A DNA stretch of 64,000 nucleotides from an uncultured Saprospiraceae bacterium (GTDB lineage Bacteria; Bacteroidota; Bacteroidia; Chitinophagales; Saprospiraceae). Positions 1 through 8,768 of the stretch are shown piece by piece. The position numbers and the translations under genes are program-made. The notes below the pieces were generated by a model. The model made no database searches, was not told where the DNA came from, and saw only the letters and a program-made list of their open reading frames with translations. The stretch covers positions 1 to 64,000 of the forward strand of contig CALBWK010000063.1 in the NCBI GenBank assembly GCA_937969415.1. Reading direction: 5' to 3'. Every line of letters begins with the position of its first letter. Positions within the stretch are counted from its first letter, which is position 1.

Positions 1-951
1 GGAGAGCTTACCATAAGTATCTGTAAAATTGTATGGAAGCCCTAATGTGTCATTATCGACAGCGTAACTATATATCGATCTGGAAACATCTTGGATAATA
101 GATTTCTTTCCAGTTAGCATAAAAGTGAGATTACTACCGTCATCGCTTTTTACCAATGGCCCTTCTACCAATACTTTTCCTAGAAACGGACTCAATGAAA
201 CTTGGCCTCCTAGATGCTTAGTACTTCCCTCTCTTGTATTGATATCTACAACTGCTGATATCCTGCCCCCGTGCTCAGCGCCGAAGGCACCCGTAAGCAC
301 ATCTACATTTCTTATGGCCTCTGTCTCAAAAGTCGAGAAGAATCCAATACTGTGAAATGGATTGTAAATTGTCAATCCATCTAATAGAATCTTATTCTGG
401 ATCGGTGATCCACCCCTGATAAAAATCTGCCCACCTTGATCACCAGTAGATATGATTCCGGGAACTACTTGCAGGTATTGTAAGATATCGGCCTCTCCTC
501 CTGTGGATGGGAGTGCTTTGATTTGCTTCTTTGATACCTTCAGTTTGGATATCCTCACCTCAGTCTTTGCTTGTTGTCGCTCTGCAGAGATATCCACTAC
601 GCCTAGAGTAATTCCCCCTTTGGACATTTCGACTTTATAGTAGTTGATCTTCGTCTTTTTTACCTCTATAGGAACAGTCATATCCTCATATCCTATAAAG
701 GTGACTAATAACGTCCCGTCACCGATAGGTAAATCAGTCAGTGTAAAAAAGCCATTTTCGTCTGTATTGGTCCCTATTGTAGTCCCCTCTAGGGATATTG
801 TCGCAAACGGAACTTCCTCTCCAGTCTCGACATCGTACACGTGACCTCTAATAACTCCTACATCAGCATTCTGTGCTATTGCAGCTGTCATAAAACAACC
901 TAATACTAAAGCCCAACTTGCTACAGATCTGAAGATTCCTTGTATAAACAT
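1..951 (-). CDS. TonB-dependent receptor, N-terminal part (runs off the left end)
   Basis: The visible 317 codons begin at ATG 951 with a signal peptide (residues 1-26, ending TAAIAQ). A carboxypeptidase-regulatory-like (CarboxypepD_reg) beta-sandwich follows at about 28-110 (GHVYDVETGEEVPFATISLE). A TonB plug domain lies at about 140-260, with the plug motifs IFIRGGSPIQNKILLDG and GAFGAEHGGRISAVVDI. These proteins sit in the outer membrane and take up large ligands with TonB energy. The 22-strand barrel lies beyond the window, so the substrate cannot be read. The order CarboxypepD_reg then plug is usual for Bacteroidota receptors. No SusD partner is visible on this side. It is divergent from the haem-binding protein to the right. 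Confidence 0.93.
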   Translation of the reverse strand, partial: MFIQGIFRSVASWALVLGCFMTAAIAQNADVGVIRGHVYDVETGEEVPFATISLEGTTIGTNTDENGFFTLTDLPIGDGTLLVTFIGYEDMTVPIEVKKTKINYYKVEMSKGGITLGVVDISAERQQAKTEVRISKLKVSKKQIKALPSTGGEADILQYLQVVPGIISTGDQGGQIFIRGGSPIQNKILLDGLTIYNPFHSIGFFSTFETEAIRNVDVLTGAFGAEHGGRISAVVDINTREGSTKHLGGQVSLSPFLGKVLVEGPLVKSDDGSNLTFMLTGKKSIIQDVSRSIYSYAVDNDTLGLPYNFTDTYGKLS

Positions 952-981
952 ATATATGATAATGGCTATTTCGAAAAGCCA

Positions 982-989
982 CAAAAGTA
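982..989 (-). promoter_or_regulatory. Candidate -7 element for the TonB receptor
   Basis: On the minus strand this reads TACTTTTG, matching the Bacteroidota -7 consensus TAnnTTTG, about 31 bases ahead of the receptor ATG. No TTG is found at the expected 19-21 base distance upstream, so only half of the promoter is supported. Confidence 0.35.
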
Positions 990-1079
990 CACATTAATGA
1001 ACACCTTAGGCCTTTTGAAGTACAACCAAGTACGACAATATCATATGATTTGCCTAAGTTGTATTCGATATCCATCTAT

Positions 1080-1526
1080 ATGAAAAAGAAGATCCTTTTG
1101 GGCTTAGTAATATTCCTTGTTGCAATTCAATTTGTGCCTATTTCTAAGACCAATCCACCTGTTGTACAAGAACAAACACTCAGCTCTGCTGTAGAGCCTT
1201 CTGTTACACCTCAAGTCTTAACCTTACTCAAAGGTGCTTGCTATGATTGCCATTCAAATGAGACCGTCTACCCTAATTATACCAGAGCACAGCCATTGGG
1301 TTGGTGGATAAAAGGTCATATCACAGCTGGAAGAGAAAAACTCAACTTCTCAGAATGGGCTTCTTACTCTGGCAAAGAAAAAATCAAGCAAGCTCAGGAG
1401 TGTATAGAAGTAATGGAACAAGGGAGAATGCCTATGAAATCTTATGTGTGGATGCACCCAACAGGCAAACTTTCAGATCAGGATGAAAAGATCTTGATGG
1501 ACTTCTTTGCGCAACTAGGCGGTTAA
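1080..1526 (+). CDS. Haem-binding domain protein (single c-type haem site)
   Basis: A protein of 148 residues with an N-terminal hydrophobic signal/anchor (residues 3-20). One CYDCH haem c attachment motif lies at 54-58, followed by YPNYTRAQPLGWWIKGH, typical of the Bacteroidota haem_bd family. It probably binds one covalent haem in the periplasm or on a membrane and acts in electron transfer; the partner is not visible. I chose ATG 1080 because the hydrophobic signal follows it directly; an in-frame codon at 1050 would add ten residues ahead of the signal. It converges on the C-N hydrolase with a 2-base gap. Confidence 0.85.
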   Translation: MKKKILLGLVIFLVAIQFVPISKTNPPVVQEQTLSSAVEPSVTPQVLTLLKGACYDCHSNETVYPNYTRAQPLGWWIKGHITAGREKLNFSEWASYSGKEKIKQAQECIEVMEQGRMPMKSYVWMHPTGKLSDQDEKILMDFFAQLGG

Positions 1527-1528
1527 CC

Positions 1529-2296
1529 TCAATTCTCTAGACTGAAGGAATCCCTATCTCTTAAAAAAGGGAATTTAGTTCTGAATGCTTGTAATTCCGT
1601 CATACTTAAGGTGCTATGCAATATTGTCTCTCCCTCTGCAGTCGCCAAGGATAGCCCATCTGGAGCAAGAATAGCACTACGACCACTGTAGGTATTAGAC
1701 CACAGATCTTCTCCGACACAATTACACCCAATAACATAAGCTTGATTCTCTATAGCTCTTGCCTTGAGTAAGGTTTGCCAAGCGTCAATTCGCTTATCTG
1801 GCCAATTAGCCACATAGATCAATATGTCATAATCCGAATCGTTTCTCGACCATACAGGGAACCGTAGATCATAGCAGACTTGTAACCTCAGCCTAAAGCC
1901 TTTTATCTCAATTTCTTTTCTTATGCTCCCACCACTAAACGATCTATCCTCTCCCGCAAATGCAAATAAGTGCCTCTTGTCATAAGTCTCTATAACTCCG
2001 TCAGGTCCGACACAGTATAACCTATTGTAGCACTTATCCTCTTGCTTAGTCATCAGTGAGCCTATAATAATAGCGTCTTGTTGCGTTGCCCATTCTTGCA
2101 TAAGCCCAATAGCTTGGGGGGTATACTCAGTATAGCGATGCGCCATCATTGTAAAGCCTGTAGACCACATCTCAGGCAAGATGATGATATCTGCATCATT
2201 TATCTGACTTACAAGTTTGGAGATATGCTCAAGATTTTCATTGACCTTATGCCAGCTTATTTGAGCTTGTACTAACGCTATGCTTAACTCAGACAT
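1529..2296 (-). CDS. Carbon-nitrogen hydrolase (omega-amidase / YafV-Nit2 type)
   Basis: A 255-residue nitrilase-superfamily enzyme. The Glu-Lys-Cys triad is visible as E42 (ILPEMWSTGF), K107 (YDKRHLF) and C141 (LQVCYDLRFPVWSR). The FAFAGED segment and length resemble the YafV/omega-amidase branch, which hydrolyses alpha-ketoglutaramate and related monoamides in the cytoplasm. Substrate assignment rests on family resemblance only. It is the last gene of the rightward-starting minus-strand run alkB - lipoprotein - GWxTD - hydrolase, with a 3-base gap to the GWxTD gene, so it is probably co-transcribed. Confidence 0.88.
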   Translation of the reverse strand: MSELSIALVQAQISWHKVNENLEHISKLVSQINDADIIILPEMWSTGFTMMAHRYTEYTPQAIGLMQEWATQQDAIIIGSLMTKQEDKCYNRLYCVGPDGVIETYDKRHLFAFAGEDRSFSGGSIRKEIEIKGFRLRLQVCYDLRFPVWSRNDSDYDILIYVANWPDKRIDAWQTLLKARAIENQAYVIGCNCVGEDLWSNTYSGRSAILAPDGLSLATAEGETILHSTLSMTELQAFRTKFPFLRDRDSFSLEN

Positions 2297-2299
2297 AGG

Positions 2300-3754
2300 T
2301 TAATTGTCCGAGAAATAGCGTCTAGCATTCCTATTTATGGCATCATTGACAGTTGTGCCTGTGAGGTGATCCTGATCTGCCGGTGCAAATCGATCTGCCT
2401 TATACAGCTCAACTTCCCATCTCGGATTCTGTAATTCACCTCTACAGTTAGAGTGGAGCAATCTGTAATCATTAGGTGCTAAGCCTACATTGTAGAATAG
2501 AAATTTGACACCAGTTTGGTTGGTTTCAGGCAAATGATTATAAATCCAAATCTCATAGGGAGGAGCAGACGGTTCGTCAAGGACTTCTATCAAATCATCA
2601 GGTCTTCCATATTTCAAAAACATATAGCCTCTATCTGTTTCAAATCCGTGCCCTAGGGTAGCTGTAAATTTCCTATCCACAGCTCTCGCAACTTCCATAT
2701 ACTTATCGAATACTTCTTTTGCATTGCCTTGAGATCGTGTTATCCAAAAATTATATAAGAAATACTTCTTTGCCTTGATGTTATCACTCCAGACTAGATC
2801 ATTGAGAATAGCATTTTGTGTATTGGGGACGAGTGGAAATATTGCTTTGAGATTATAATTAAGCTCTCCGTCATCCATCGTCTGCACAAAGGATGTTTCG
2901 AATTTCGAATCTCCATTATATTGGACGGCATAATCCGTGTAGGGGTGATAAACATTAAAAGGTCTTTCTCGCCTAGTTAAGGTGGCCTTTTCTTTATTTA
3001 CAATTTCAATGACAAAGGTATAGTTACCAGATTCCAGACTTTCAATTTCAAAATTTTCGAAAGCTATACAATTCTTGCCTTTAGTAATTTTCTTAAATCC
3101 CGGCTGGGTCTTTTGGACAAGTGTACTAGACTCCATTACATAGTACATATAGTATATCTCTTCCTCGATAGCTTCTGTACCGTATAGCTCAGCAAAAAAA
3201 TACAATTGGTTATTGTCGGGACCAAAAGATTCAAAAATCAATGGTTCGAATGAGAAACTTGCTTTGGAGAAGGCAAGTTTGTTGGTCTCCATCGAGACTT
3301 CATTCAACAACAAAACATCGGAGAGCACTAAGGGCTCTTCAAAGTCTGTTAGACGGATTTTTTCTTTATATAAAAAGGTATCTTGAGTTTGATTGAGATC
3401 CACATATTGTAGTTCCATATTATAGACACCAGGATCTAGCTTGAAACGCCTTAAGTCCCAATAATCTATGACCCTTTTGGATTCAGGGCTATTGACTTGA
3501 TACTTTTCTGCTAGCTTGATCTGATTTCTTTCATCCTTAACAACGACTAGAAACTCTACACTAGAGTTAAGCAAACTGTCTTCTTCACTAATACTAAGGA
3601 ATTGAGTTGTGCCTCCTATGATCCTACTATATATCTCAATGTAAGGGCCTTCTTGGAAATAGCCCAAGCAAGAGACACTCACATCAATAGCTTTTGCCCA
3701 AGTAGAAATACTGAGGAAGATAGTTAGAATTAGAATAGATCGAGTTTTTATCAT
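2300..3754 (-). CDS. GWxTD domain-containing secreted protein
   Basis: A 484-residue protein with signal peptide 1-22 (ending STWAKA). The middle is beta-rich and without a recognised domain. A C-terminal GWxTD domain spans about 315-410. The name-giving motif is GFETDRG at 370-376 (Trp replaced by Phe), followed by the family's YMFLKYGRPDD and EIWIYNH. GWxTD proteins are restricted largely to Bacteroidota/Acidobacteriota and have no established biochemical function. The start codon overlaps the stop of the lipocalin-like gene as ATGA (3751-3754), which implies translational coupling. The C-N hydrolase follows after 3 bases. Confidence 0.85.
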   Translation of the reverse strand: MIKTRSILILTIFLSISTWAKAIDVSVSCLGYFQEGPYIEIYSRIIGGTTQFLSISEEDSLLNSSVEFLVVVKDERNQIKLAEKYQVNSPESKRVIDYWDLRRFKLDPGVYNMELQYVDLNQTQDTFLYKEKIRLTDFEEPLVLSDVLLLNEVSMETNKLAFSKASFSFEPLIFESFGPDNNQLYFFAELYGTEAIEEEIYYMYYVMESSTLVQKTQPGFKKITKGKNCIAFENFEIESLESGNYTFVIEIVNKEKATLTRRERPFNVYHPYTDYAVQYNGDSKFETSFVQTMDDGELNYNLKAIFPLVPNTQNAILNDLVWSDNIKAKKYFLYNFWITRSQGNAKEVFDKYMEVARAVDRKFTATLGHGFETDRGYMFLKYGRPDDLIEVLDEPSAPPYEIWIYNHLPETNQTGVKFLFYNVGLAPNDYRLLHSNCRGELQNPRWEVELYKADRFAPADQDHLTGTTVNDAINRNARRYFSDN

Positions 3755-4143
3755 TCTACAGGCGTCATAATTAGCTTAAACTCAAAGTTTCTAAATTTCG
3801 TTGACATTTTCAGAGTATCCGGTGTCACTTCAGAGACAAGATACTTGGTAGTCTTGGGAGTGGCAACTCGGATGGAGTTATCTTTTAGTTTAAAAGGATA
3901 GGCCTTGGGGTCTCCGAATATATTAGTTGTAAAAGTACCATCTTCTGTTATTGTGACCTTACCGTTATCTAACAAACGAGTGATCTGATCATCTCTGTAA
4001 GCCTTGGCAATTTCCCATTTGCCATAGACTTCTGCTTCTGTGATCGGTTTTTCAACCTGGGATGAAGAATTGGTATCCCCTTTACAACTATGCAAAAACA
4101 AAGCAAAGGCGCAAAGTATTATCGTGTACAACGGTGTTCTCAT
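3751..4143 (-). CDS. Lipocalin-like lipoprotein
   Basis: A 130-residue lipoprotein. The signal ends in the lipobox LHSC with Cys20. The mature part (GKWEIAKAYRDDQITRLLDN, then alternating beta strands with DGTF and TKYLVSEVT) has the pattern of the small lipocalin-like families of Bacteroidota, single-barrel proteins that bind hydrophobic ligands or have unknown ligands. Both ends overlap neighbours as ATGA: it overlaps the alkB stop at 4140-4143 and the GWxTD start at 3751-3754. Coupling to an alkane-hydroxylase-type gene makes a role in handling a hydrophobic compound conceivable, but that is inference. Confidence 0.7.
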   Translation of the reverse strand: MRTPLYTIILCAFALFLHSCKGDTNSSSQVEKPITEAEVYGKWEIAKAYRDDQITRLLDNGKVTITEDGTFTTNIFGDPKAYPFKLKDNSIRVATPKTTKYLVSEVTPDTLKMSTKFRNFEFKLIMTPVE

Positions 4144-5162
4144 ATGCGTGTATGCATTACTCTAAACCAAACTGGTGGCAACAAAGATAGTAACATGCAT
4201 GCAGGATACCCAAATGGTAATTGTTTAGCTTCAATATGACTATCCAGTACTTGATACTTTTTATGCGCCAGGTAATGATGGTCAGAGTGTCGAGTCAGCT
4301 CATACAACAAGATTCGACCTATTTGGTGGTCAGAATTCCAAGAGTGCATAGGCTTTACACGTTCGTATCTGCCCGATTCTAGCAACTTCCTTTGCAATCC
4401 GTAATGCTCTATATAGTTGATTGTCTCTAGCAATAATACAGATAGAAGTGCTGTACAAACAAAAAGAAATAACACTTGTGTGCCGCCCCAGATAAACAAA
4501 CTGCACAGAAGTAGGCCCTGAATAATGGCTGCTACGAGTTGCTTATTAGCTAGAGATAGAAAGCTTTTCCCTTCTTTTTTTAGGAGTCTTAATTGTAGTC
4601 GCCAAGCATTGACATATGTTCCAGCAATGGACTTGATCCAAAAGAAATACACGTTCTGGCCTTTTCTGGCTGTTGCTGGATCCTTAGGCGTCGCTACATT
4701 TTTATGGTGACCTAGATTATGCTCCATTGTAAAGTGCATATACAGGCTAGGTAATAGTAGGAGCTGGCTCATCAGACGCTTGTGAACTTCCTTTTTGTGG
4801 CCCAATTCGTGGGCGACATTTATTCCGAGTCCACCCATCATAGTTCCAGTAGATAAGACCAAGCCTATCATTTCATACAAGTGTAATTCAGCTGTATGCA
4901 ATTGGTGTATAAAGTATCCTATAATGCCGTAGAGCAATGGCACGTTGAGGTAGAGCAGAATATCGAAAAATGAGTTGTTAAGTTTCGAAAATTGGACTTC
5001 TTGAGTCTCATTTTCTTCATTAGGGCCGAATAGTGTGTCTAAAAGTGGTACTAATCCGAAGGCAAAAATGAATGTAGCGTACGACCACAATCCTTTATTT
5101 GCGATAGCTAAATAAGTTAATAGAGGTACCAGATAAGCAAAGAGGTACTTAACGTCTTTCAT
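4140..5162 (-). CDS. alkB: AlkB-type integral-membrane alkane 1-monooxygenase
   Basis: A 340-residue membrane protein with several hydrophobic helices. All the histidine signatures of non-haem di-iron AlkB are present (numbering from the ATG two codons after an in-frame GTG): HELGHK at about 118, EHNLGHHKNVATPKDPATAR at about 147, the HYG motif NYIEHYGL at about 249, LTRHSDHH at about 289 and PPVWFRVM near the C-terminus. The family hydroxylates terminal carbons of medium-chain alkanes or alkyl chains using rubredoxin-fed electrons. EHNxGHH plus the HYG motif fit true AlkB better than fatty-acid desaturases. No rubredoxin gene is in the window. It is the first gene of a four-gene coupled run; rplS lies 60 bases upstream. 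Physiological substrate unknown. Confidence 0.88.
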   Translation of the reverse strand: MKDVKYLFAYLVPLLTYLAIANKGLWSYATFIFAFGLVPLLDTLFGPNEENETQEVQFSKLNNSFFDILLYLNVPLLYGIIGYFIHQLHTAELHLYEMIGLVLSTGTMMGGLGINVAHELGHKKEVHKRLMSQLLLLPSLYMHFTMEHNLGHHKNVATPKDPATARKGQNVYFFWIKSIAGTYVNAWRLQLRLLKKEGKSFLSLANKQLVAAIIQGLLLCSLFIWGGTQVLFLFVCTALLSVLLLETINYIEHYGLQRKLLESGRYERVKPMHSWNSDHQIGRILLYELTRHSDHHYLAHKKYQVLDSHIEAKQLPFGYPACMLLSLLPPVWFRVMHTRI

Positions 5163-5222
5163 AGGCACAGCAATTAAGTGTACCTAAAGTTAAAAAAACA
5201 TAACTGGAATGGACTGAGAGAA

Positions 5223-5579
5223 TTACTTCTTAAGAAGCTTTCTTTCTTTGATCTTGGCCTTCTTTCCCACTAATTCTCTGAGGTAGTAGAGCTTAGCTCT
5301 CCTTACTTTACCTCTCTTAAGGACCTTTACATCAACTATTGATGGAGATGAGATCGGGAATATTCTTTCTACACCTACCCCACTAGACATTTTTCTTACG
5401 GTAAATGTCTTAGTCGCACCTGAACCATTGATCTGGATTACATTGCCTTTAAATGACTGGATTCTTTCTTTAGAACCCTCGACAATTTTGATACTCACAT
5501 CGACATTATCACCTGGTCTGAAATCAGGCAAATCTTTCTTAGCTGTCAATTGTTCCTCTACGTAGTTAATTAAATCCAT
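5223..5579 (-). CDS. rplS: 50S ribosomal protein L19
   Basis: 118 residues with the L19 signature: [20 protein letters not shown] at 18-37, then [28 protein letters not shown] and the basic tail [17 protein letters not shown]19 sits at the 30S-50S interface. Length is usual for the family. Its own full-consensus promoter lies directly upstream (5614-5646). The neighbouring alkB gene begins 60 bases downstream, so read-through from the rplS promoter into the alkB run is possible. Confidence 0.98.
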   Translation of the reverse strand: MDLINYVEEQLTAKKDLPDFRPGDNVDVSIKIVEGSKERIQSFKGNVIQINGSGATKTFTVRKMSSGVGVERIFPISSPSIVDVKVLKRGKVRRAKLYYLRELVGKKAKIKERKLLKK

Positions 5580-5613
5580 AATCCTAGATATTTATAGGCT
5601 TCTAATAAGCGTG

Positions 5614-5646
5614 CAAAGATACTGAATTTCCTAAGAAAGTAGCAAA
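5614..5646 (-). promoter_or_regulatory. Promoter of rplS, Bacteroidota -33/-7 type
   Basis: On the minus strand TTTG (5643-5646) and TATCTTTG (5614-5621) are separated by 21 bases, a perfect match to the Bacteroidota TTTG-N19-21-TAnnTTTG promoter. It lies 34 bases ahead of the rplS ATG. Confidence 0.75.
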
Positions 5647-5668
5647 TCTAAAATAGGAATGAATTCGC

Positions 5669-8008
5669 TTATCTCAATAAAGTCAAATGACCGTCTCTAT
5701 TGACTCTAGCCCCTCTAGGCTCACGATAGCTGACTTTATACACATAGACACCTTGAGGCGATAGCGGACCTGAATTAAACTCCATTCCATTCCACCCCTC
5801 ACGTGGGTCTGATGATTCATAGACCAACTGTCCCCATCTGTTATAGATGTTGATCTCAAAATCATTGAGCCCGCCAAAAAAGCCGTTGCCCAGAAATAGA
5901 TCATTGGAAGAATCGTTATTTGGCGTAAAGGCATTAGGGAAATGAAACTCCACAGTAGGGATAACATCAATAACCTTAGATATTGTATCAGGACAATTGG
6001 TAGTAGGATGAAAACTGGTCAAAAGCACTCTATACTGCCCAGTATCGGGAAACGTAAATGTTGGATTCTGCACAAATGAAGAACCAGCACCACCAAAATC
6101 CCATTGCCACCCTCGAGCATTTATAGATCTGTCTGTGAAATTTATTGTTTTATCAAAAATATTGGCTTCCATAGGATCACATATAAAGTCTGCTTCGGGT
6201 GACTCCAACACCCTAATCAAATCCGGAAAACCACGTGCCGCTTCGCAACCCAAAGGCGAAACAATATCCACTGAAACGGAAAAGATACCCGGCTCTAGAT
6301 AAGTATGCGTCGGACTGATATTCGTTGCAGTACTCCCATCTCCCAAGTCCCAAAATATGTCATAGGTAGAATCTATAGGAAATGATAAATTCTCTAAAAA
6401 GATATCTACAGGATTACAGCCTATAAAAGAGGAAGGTTCTACGATAACTGTATTAGGGGCTGGAAAATAAGGGACTTCAACTGTAACAGAATCCTGACAG
6501 CCATCACTATCCGTGACGACTAGCTGCACCTGTTTATTTCCAGGCGTAGGAAATTCAAAGCTAGGAGAAGTCATTGTAGAACTACCATCTTGATCAAAGG
6601 ACCAATCCCATCCAGTCAGCCTGGAGGCTCCCGTAAATGAAAAATCAGTGAAATCTGTAGGACCTGCAACACAGGTATCATAAGCAAACTCAAAATTACT
6701 TGTAGCTCCAGGAAATACATTGATAATCATAGGTGCGGTGTCAGAACAGAATAGGCCTTCATTGACAATCATCCGACCAGTATATGTACCAAAAAATGGA
6801 AAATCAACATCTGCATTTCTTGTCAGACCTTCTTGCCTAAAAATATTGTTCCCCACACTATCCACTATAGACCAATCATAGTCTTCTATGAATCTGACAT
6901 CTGTACTTAAGTTTTCTATGACTAGAGAGCTATCACCGCATAAATTGAAAATGTATAAGTTGGTATTTCCTGCATTCGCTCCAGTGGCTGAGCCGGGATC
7001 AGGTACAACTTCATCCGCATCCAATCGTGCAAAAACTGCTGCCTCACATTCTAGAATATTAAACTGAAAATCTCTTCTAATCTCTCCTATCTTGACGCCA
7101 TCTCTAAACTCTTCTACACAGACACCGACTACAAACTGACCGATAGCATCTGGAACACCAGATAACTCACCAGTGAGCAGATTTATTTCTACTTGTGGAT
7201 CTCCTCCTAAGGGATTGATGGCACTGAACGGTGGTATAAATCTAACTTGATCAAATGGCGGAGCGCATTGGATAGGCTCAGGTCTTACACAGATACAACA
7301 CCCTAGACTCCCAGCACCCGGACCAGTAGCGTCAAAAGTTCCTCCAGCTGTGGACGGTGCACAGAATGAATATCTCAAATCATCTCCATCAATATCAGTG
7401 CACCTTTGGGATACACCAAGGTCTTCTAGAGGAAATCCTGCACAAACAAAAATGGGAGGAAACTCATCGAAAGTCGGGCTACTGTTTCCTGTTCTTTGTG
7501 CTTCTGGGGAAATCGTCACATCAAAAGATGCTCCTGTATCTCCAGGATTGAAGATATTAGAGATAGATTCATTTCTACAGCAACGTTGGTAGGCAATCAT
7601 ATAATCTCTATCCCCTACTTCTAGCTCCACTTCAAATTCATAAAAGCCCTCTTCCACACGGATTTCATCATTAGGGACTTCTACACAATCCAGATTATTG
7701 GCATCTACGGGTTGTATACCTCTAGGTCCAACATTTCTAATATTATCATAAAGGATCCAAGTCCCCTGAGCATTCTGACGAAAGACACCAAACATAGTAG
7801 CATCTGCGCCATCAAAAGGGGCACCTCCTCCATTCGCATCTCTATAAAGAGTGACTATAACATTAAATCTAACTAGACTGCTATCCTGATTATGTTCTAT
7901 ATAACGATAAGTAACATCACCACCTACAATATGGGCAGCTTGGCTATCGCTGAGAGCTAAGCCAGAAAAAATTGTAGAAAAAATGAGAATCCTTATATAT
8001 CTTGACAT
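5669..8008 (-). CDS. PKD-repeat surface protein with CHU_C/gliding-type C-terminal T9SS signal
   Basis: 779 residues. Signal peptide 1-24 (ends SDSQAA) is followed by AHIVGGDVTYRY, a start shared by many secreted Bacteroidota proteins. A cysteine-containing N-terminal half (to about 320) contains RYSFCAPSTAGG and CCICVRPEPIQC. At least three PKD-like repeats follow, with signatures GWDWSFDQDG, IFWDLGDGSTATNISPTHTY and GWQWDFGGAGSS. The last about 95 residues (FPNAFTPNNDSSNDLF, IYNRWGQLVYES, GVYVYKVSYR) are the gliding-associated/type B sorting domain recognised by the type IX secretion system. The role is probably structural or adhesive at the cell surface; the ligand is not evident. Confidence 0.9.
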   Translation of the reverse strand: MSRYIRILIFSTIFSGLALSDSQAAHIVGGDVTYRYIEHNQDSSLVRFNVIVTLYRDANGGGAPFDGADATMFGVFRQNAQGTWILYDNIRNVGPRGIQPVDANNLDCVEVPNDEIRVEEGFYEFEVELEVGDRDYMIAYQRCCRNESISNIFNPGDTGASFDVTISPEAQRTGNSSPTFDEFPPIFVCAGFPLEDLGVSQRCTDIDGDDLRYSFCAPSTAGGTFDATGPGAGSLGCCICVRPEPIQCAPPFDQVRFIPPFSAINPLGGDPQVEINLLTGELSGVPDAIGQFVVGVCVEEFRDGVKIGEIRRDFQFNILECEAAVFARLDADEVVPDPGSATGANAGNTNLYIFNLCGDSSLVIENLSTDVRFIEDYDWSIVDSVGNNIFRQEGLTRNADVDFPFFGTYTGRMIVNEGLFCSDTAPMIINVFPGATSNFEFAYDTCVAGPTDFTDFSFTGASRLTGWDWSFDQDGSSTMTSPSFEFPTPGNKQVQLVVTDSDGCQDSVTVEVPYFPAPNTVIVEPSSFIGCNPVDIFLENLSFPIDSTYDIFWDLGDGSTATNISPTHTYLEPGIFSVSVDIVSPLGCEAARGFPDLIRVLESPEADFICDPMEANIFDKTINFTDRSINARGWQWDFGGAGSSFVQNPTFTFPDTGQYRVLLTSFHPTTNCPDTISKVIDVIPTVEFHFPNAFTPNNDSSNDLFLGNGFFGGLNDFEINIYNRWGQLVYESSDPREGWNGMEFNSGPLSPQGVYVYKVSYREPRGARVNRDGHLTLLR

Positions 8009-8195
8009 ATCGTATGACTTATGATGAGTTGTTATGCAATGATTATTACAATATCATAACGTGAAAAATAAAGTTAAGTATATATCGTTTATACCTCAAG
8101 CCAACATAAATTGTTGCTTTACCACTCAAACTAAACGTAATACTAATAACATTGGTTGATAAATTACTTATCCTCCGTTGTCCAAATTATGAGCT

Positions 8196-8768
8196 ATGAA
8201 TAGTGAATTGGACAACCTGACTAAAATCGTCAAGCTCCTAGATGAAGGAGCAGTAATACTCTGTCCTACTGATACAATTTGGGGTCTGAGCTGTGACGCT
8301 ATGAATTTAGCTAGTGTACGGCGCATATTTGACATAAAGTCTCGTGATCTTGACAAGCCCTTGATTCTTCTTTTCAGCAGAGTTTCCGAATTAAAAAAGT
8401 ACGTAACAGATCTACATCCTCGGGTAGAGGATCTACTTATTTATTATCAGAAACCAGTAACATTCATCCATCGCGCAGGTCCAAAACTGCCTCGACATCT
8501 TGTCAACAAAGATGGAACAGTGGCTATTCGCCTTACACAGGATGAGACGCTTAGGGAATTAATAGATGACCTTGGAAGACCTATAGTCTCTACAAGCGCT
8601 AACATTCAAGGAGAACCCAGTCCTAGTATCTATCCTGAGATTACAGAAAAAGTCAAATCACAGGTCGATTATATATTTAAAGCCAGAAGAGTCAATGGCA
8701 CACATCTCAGTGCTTCTCCAATTATCAAGTATGATAAATATGGACAGTTAATCTTTATTCGAGAGTAG
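8196..8768 (+). CDS. tsaC: L-threonylcarbamoyladenylate synthase (Sua5/YrdC/YciO family)
   Basis: 190 residues covering one YrdC fold: GAVILCPTDTIWGLSCDA at 19-36, the KPLILLFSR motif and the SANIQGEPSPS segment near 133-143. The enzyme makes threonylcarbamoyl-AMP from Thr, bicarbonate and ATP for the t6A37 modification of ANN-decoding tRNAs, which includes the tRNA-Lys encoded in this window. The length fits the short TsaC form; there is no C-terminal Sua5 domain. Its 3' end overlaps the convergent S41 protease gene by 21 bases. Confidence 0.9.
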   Translation: MNSELDNLTKIVKLLDEGAVILCPTDTIWGLSCDAMNLASVRRIFDIKSRDLDKPLILLFSRVSELKKYVTDLHPRVEDLLIYYQKPVTFIHRAGPKLPRHLVNKDGTVAIRLTQDETLRELIDDLGRPIVSTSANIQGEPSPSIYPEITEKVKSQVDYIFKARRVNGTHLSASPIIKYDKYGQLIFIRE

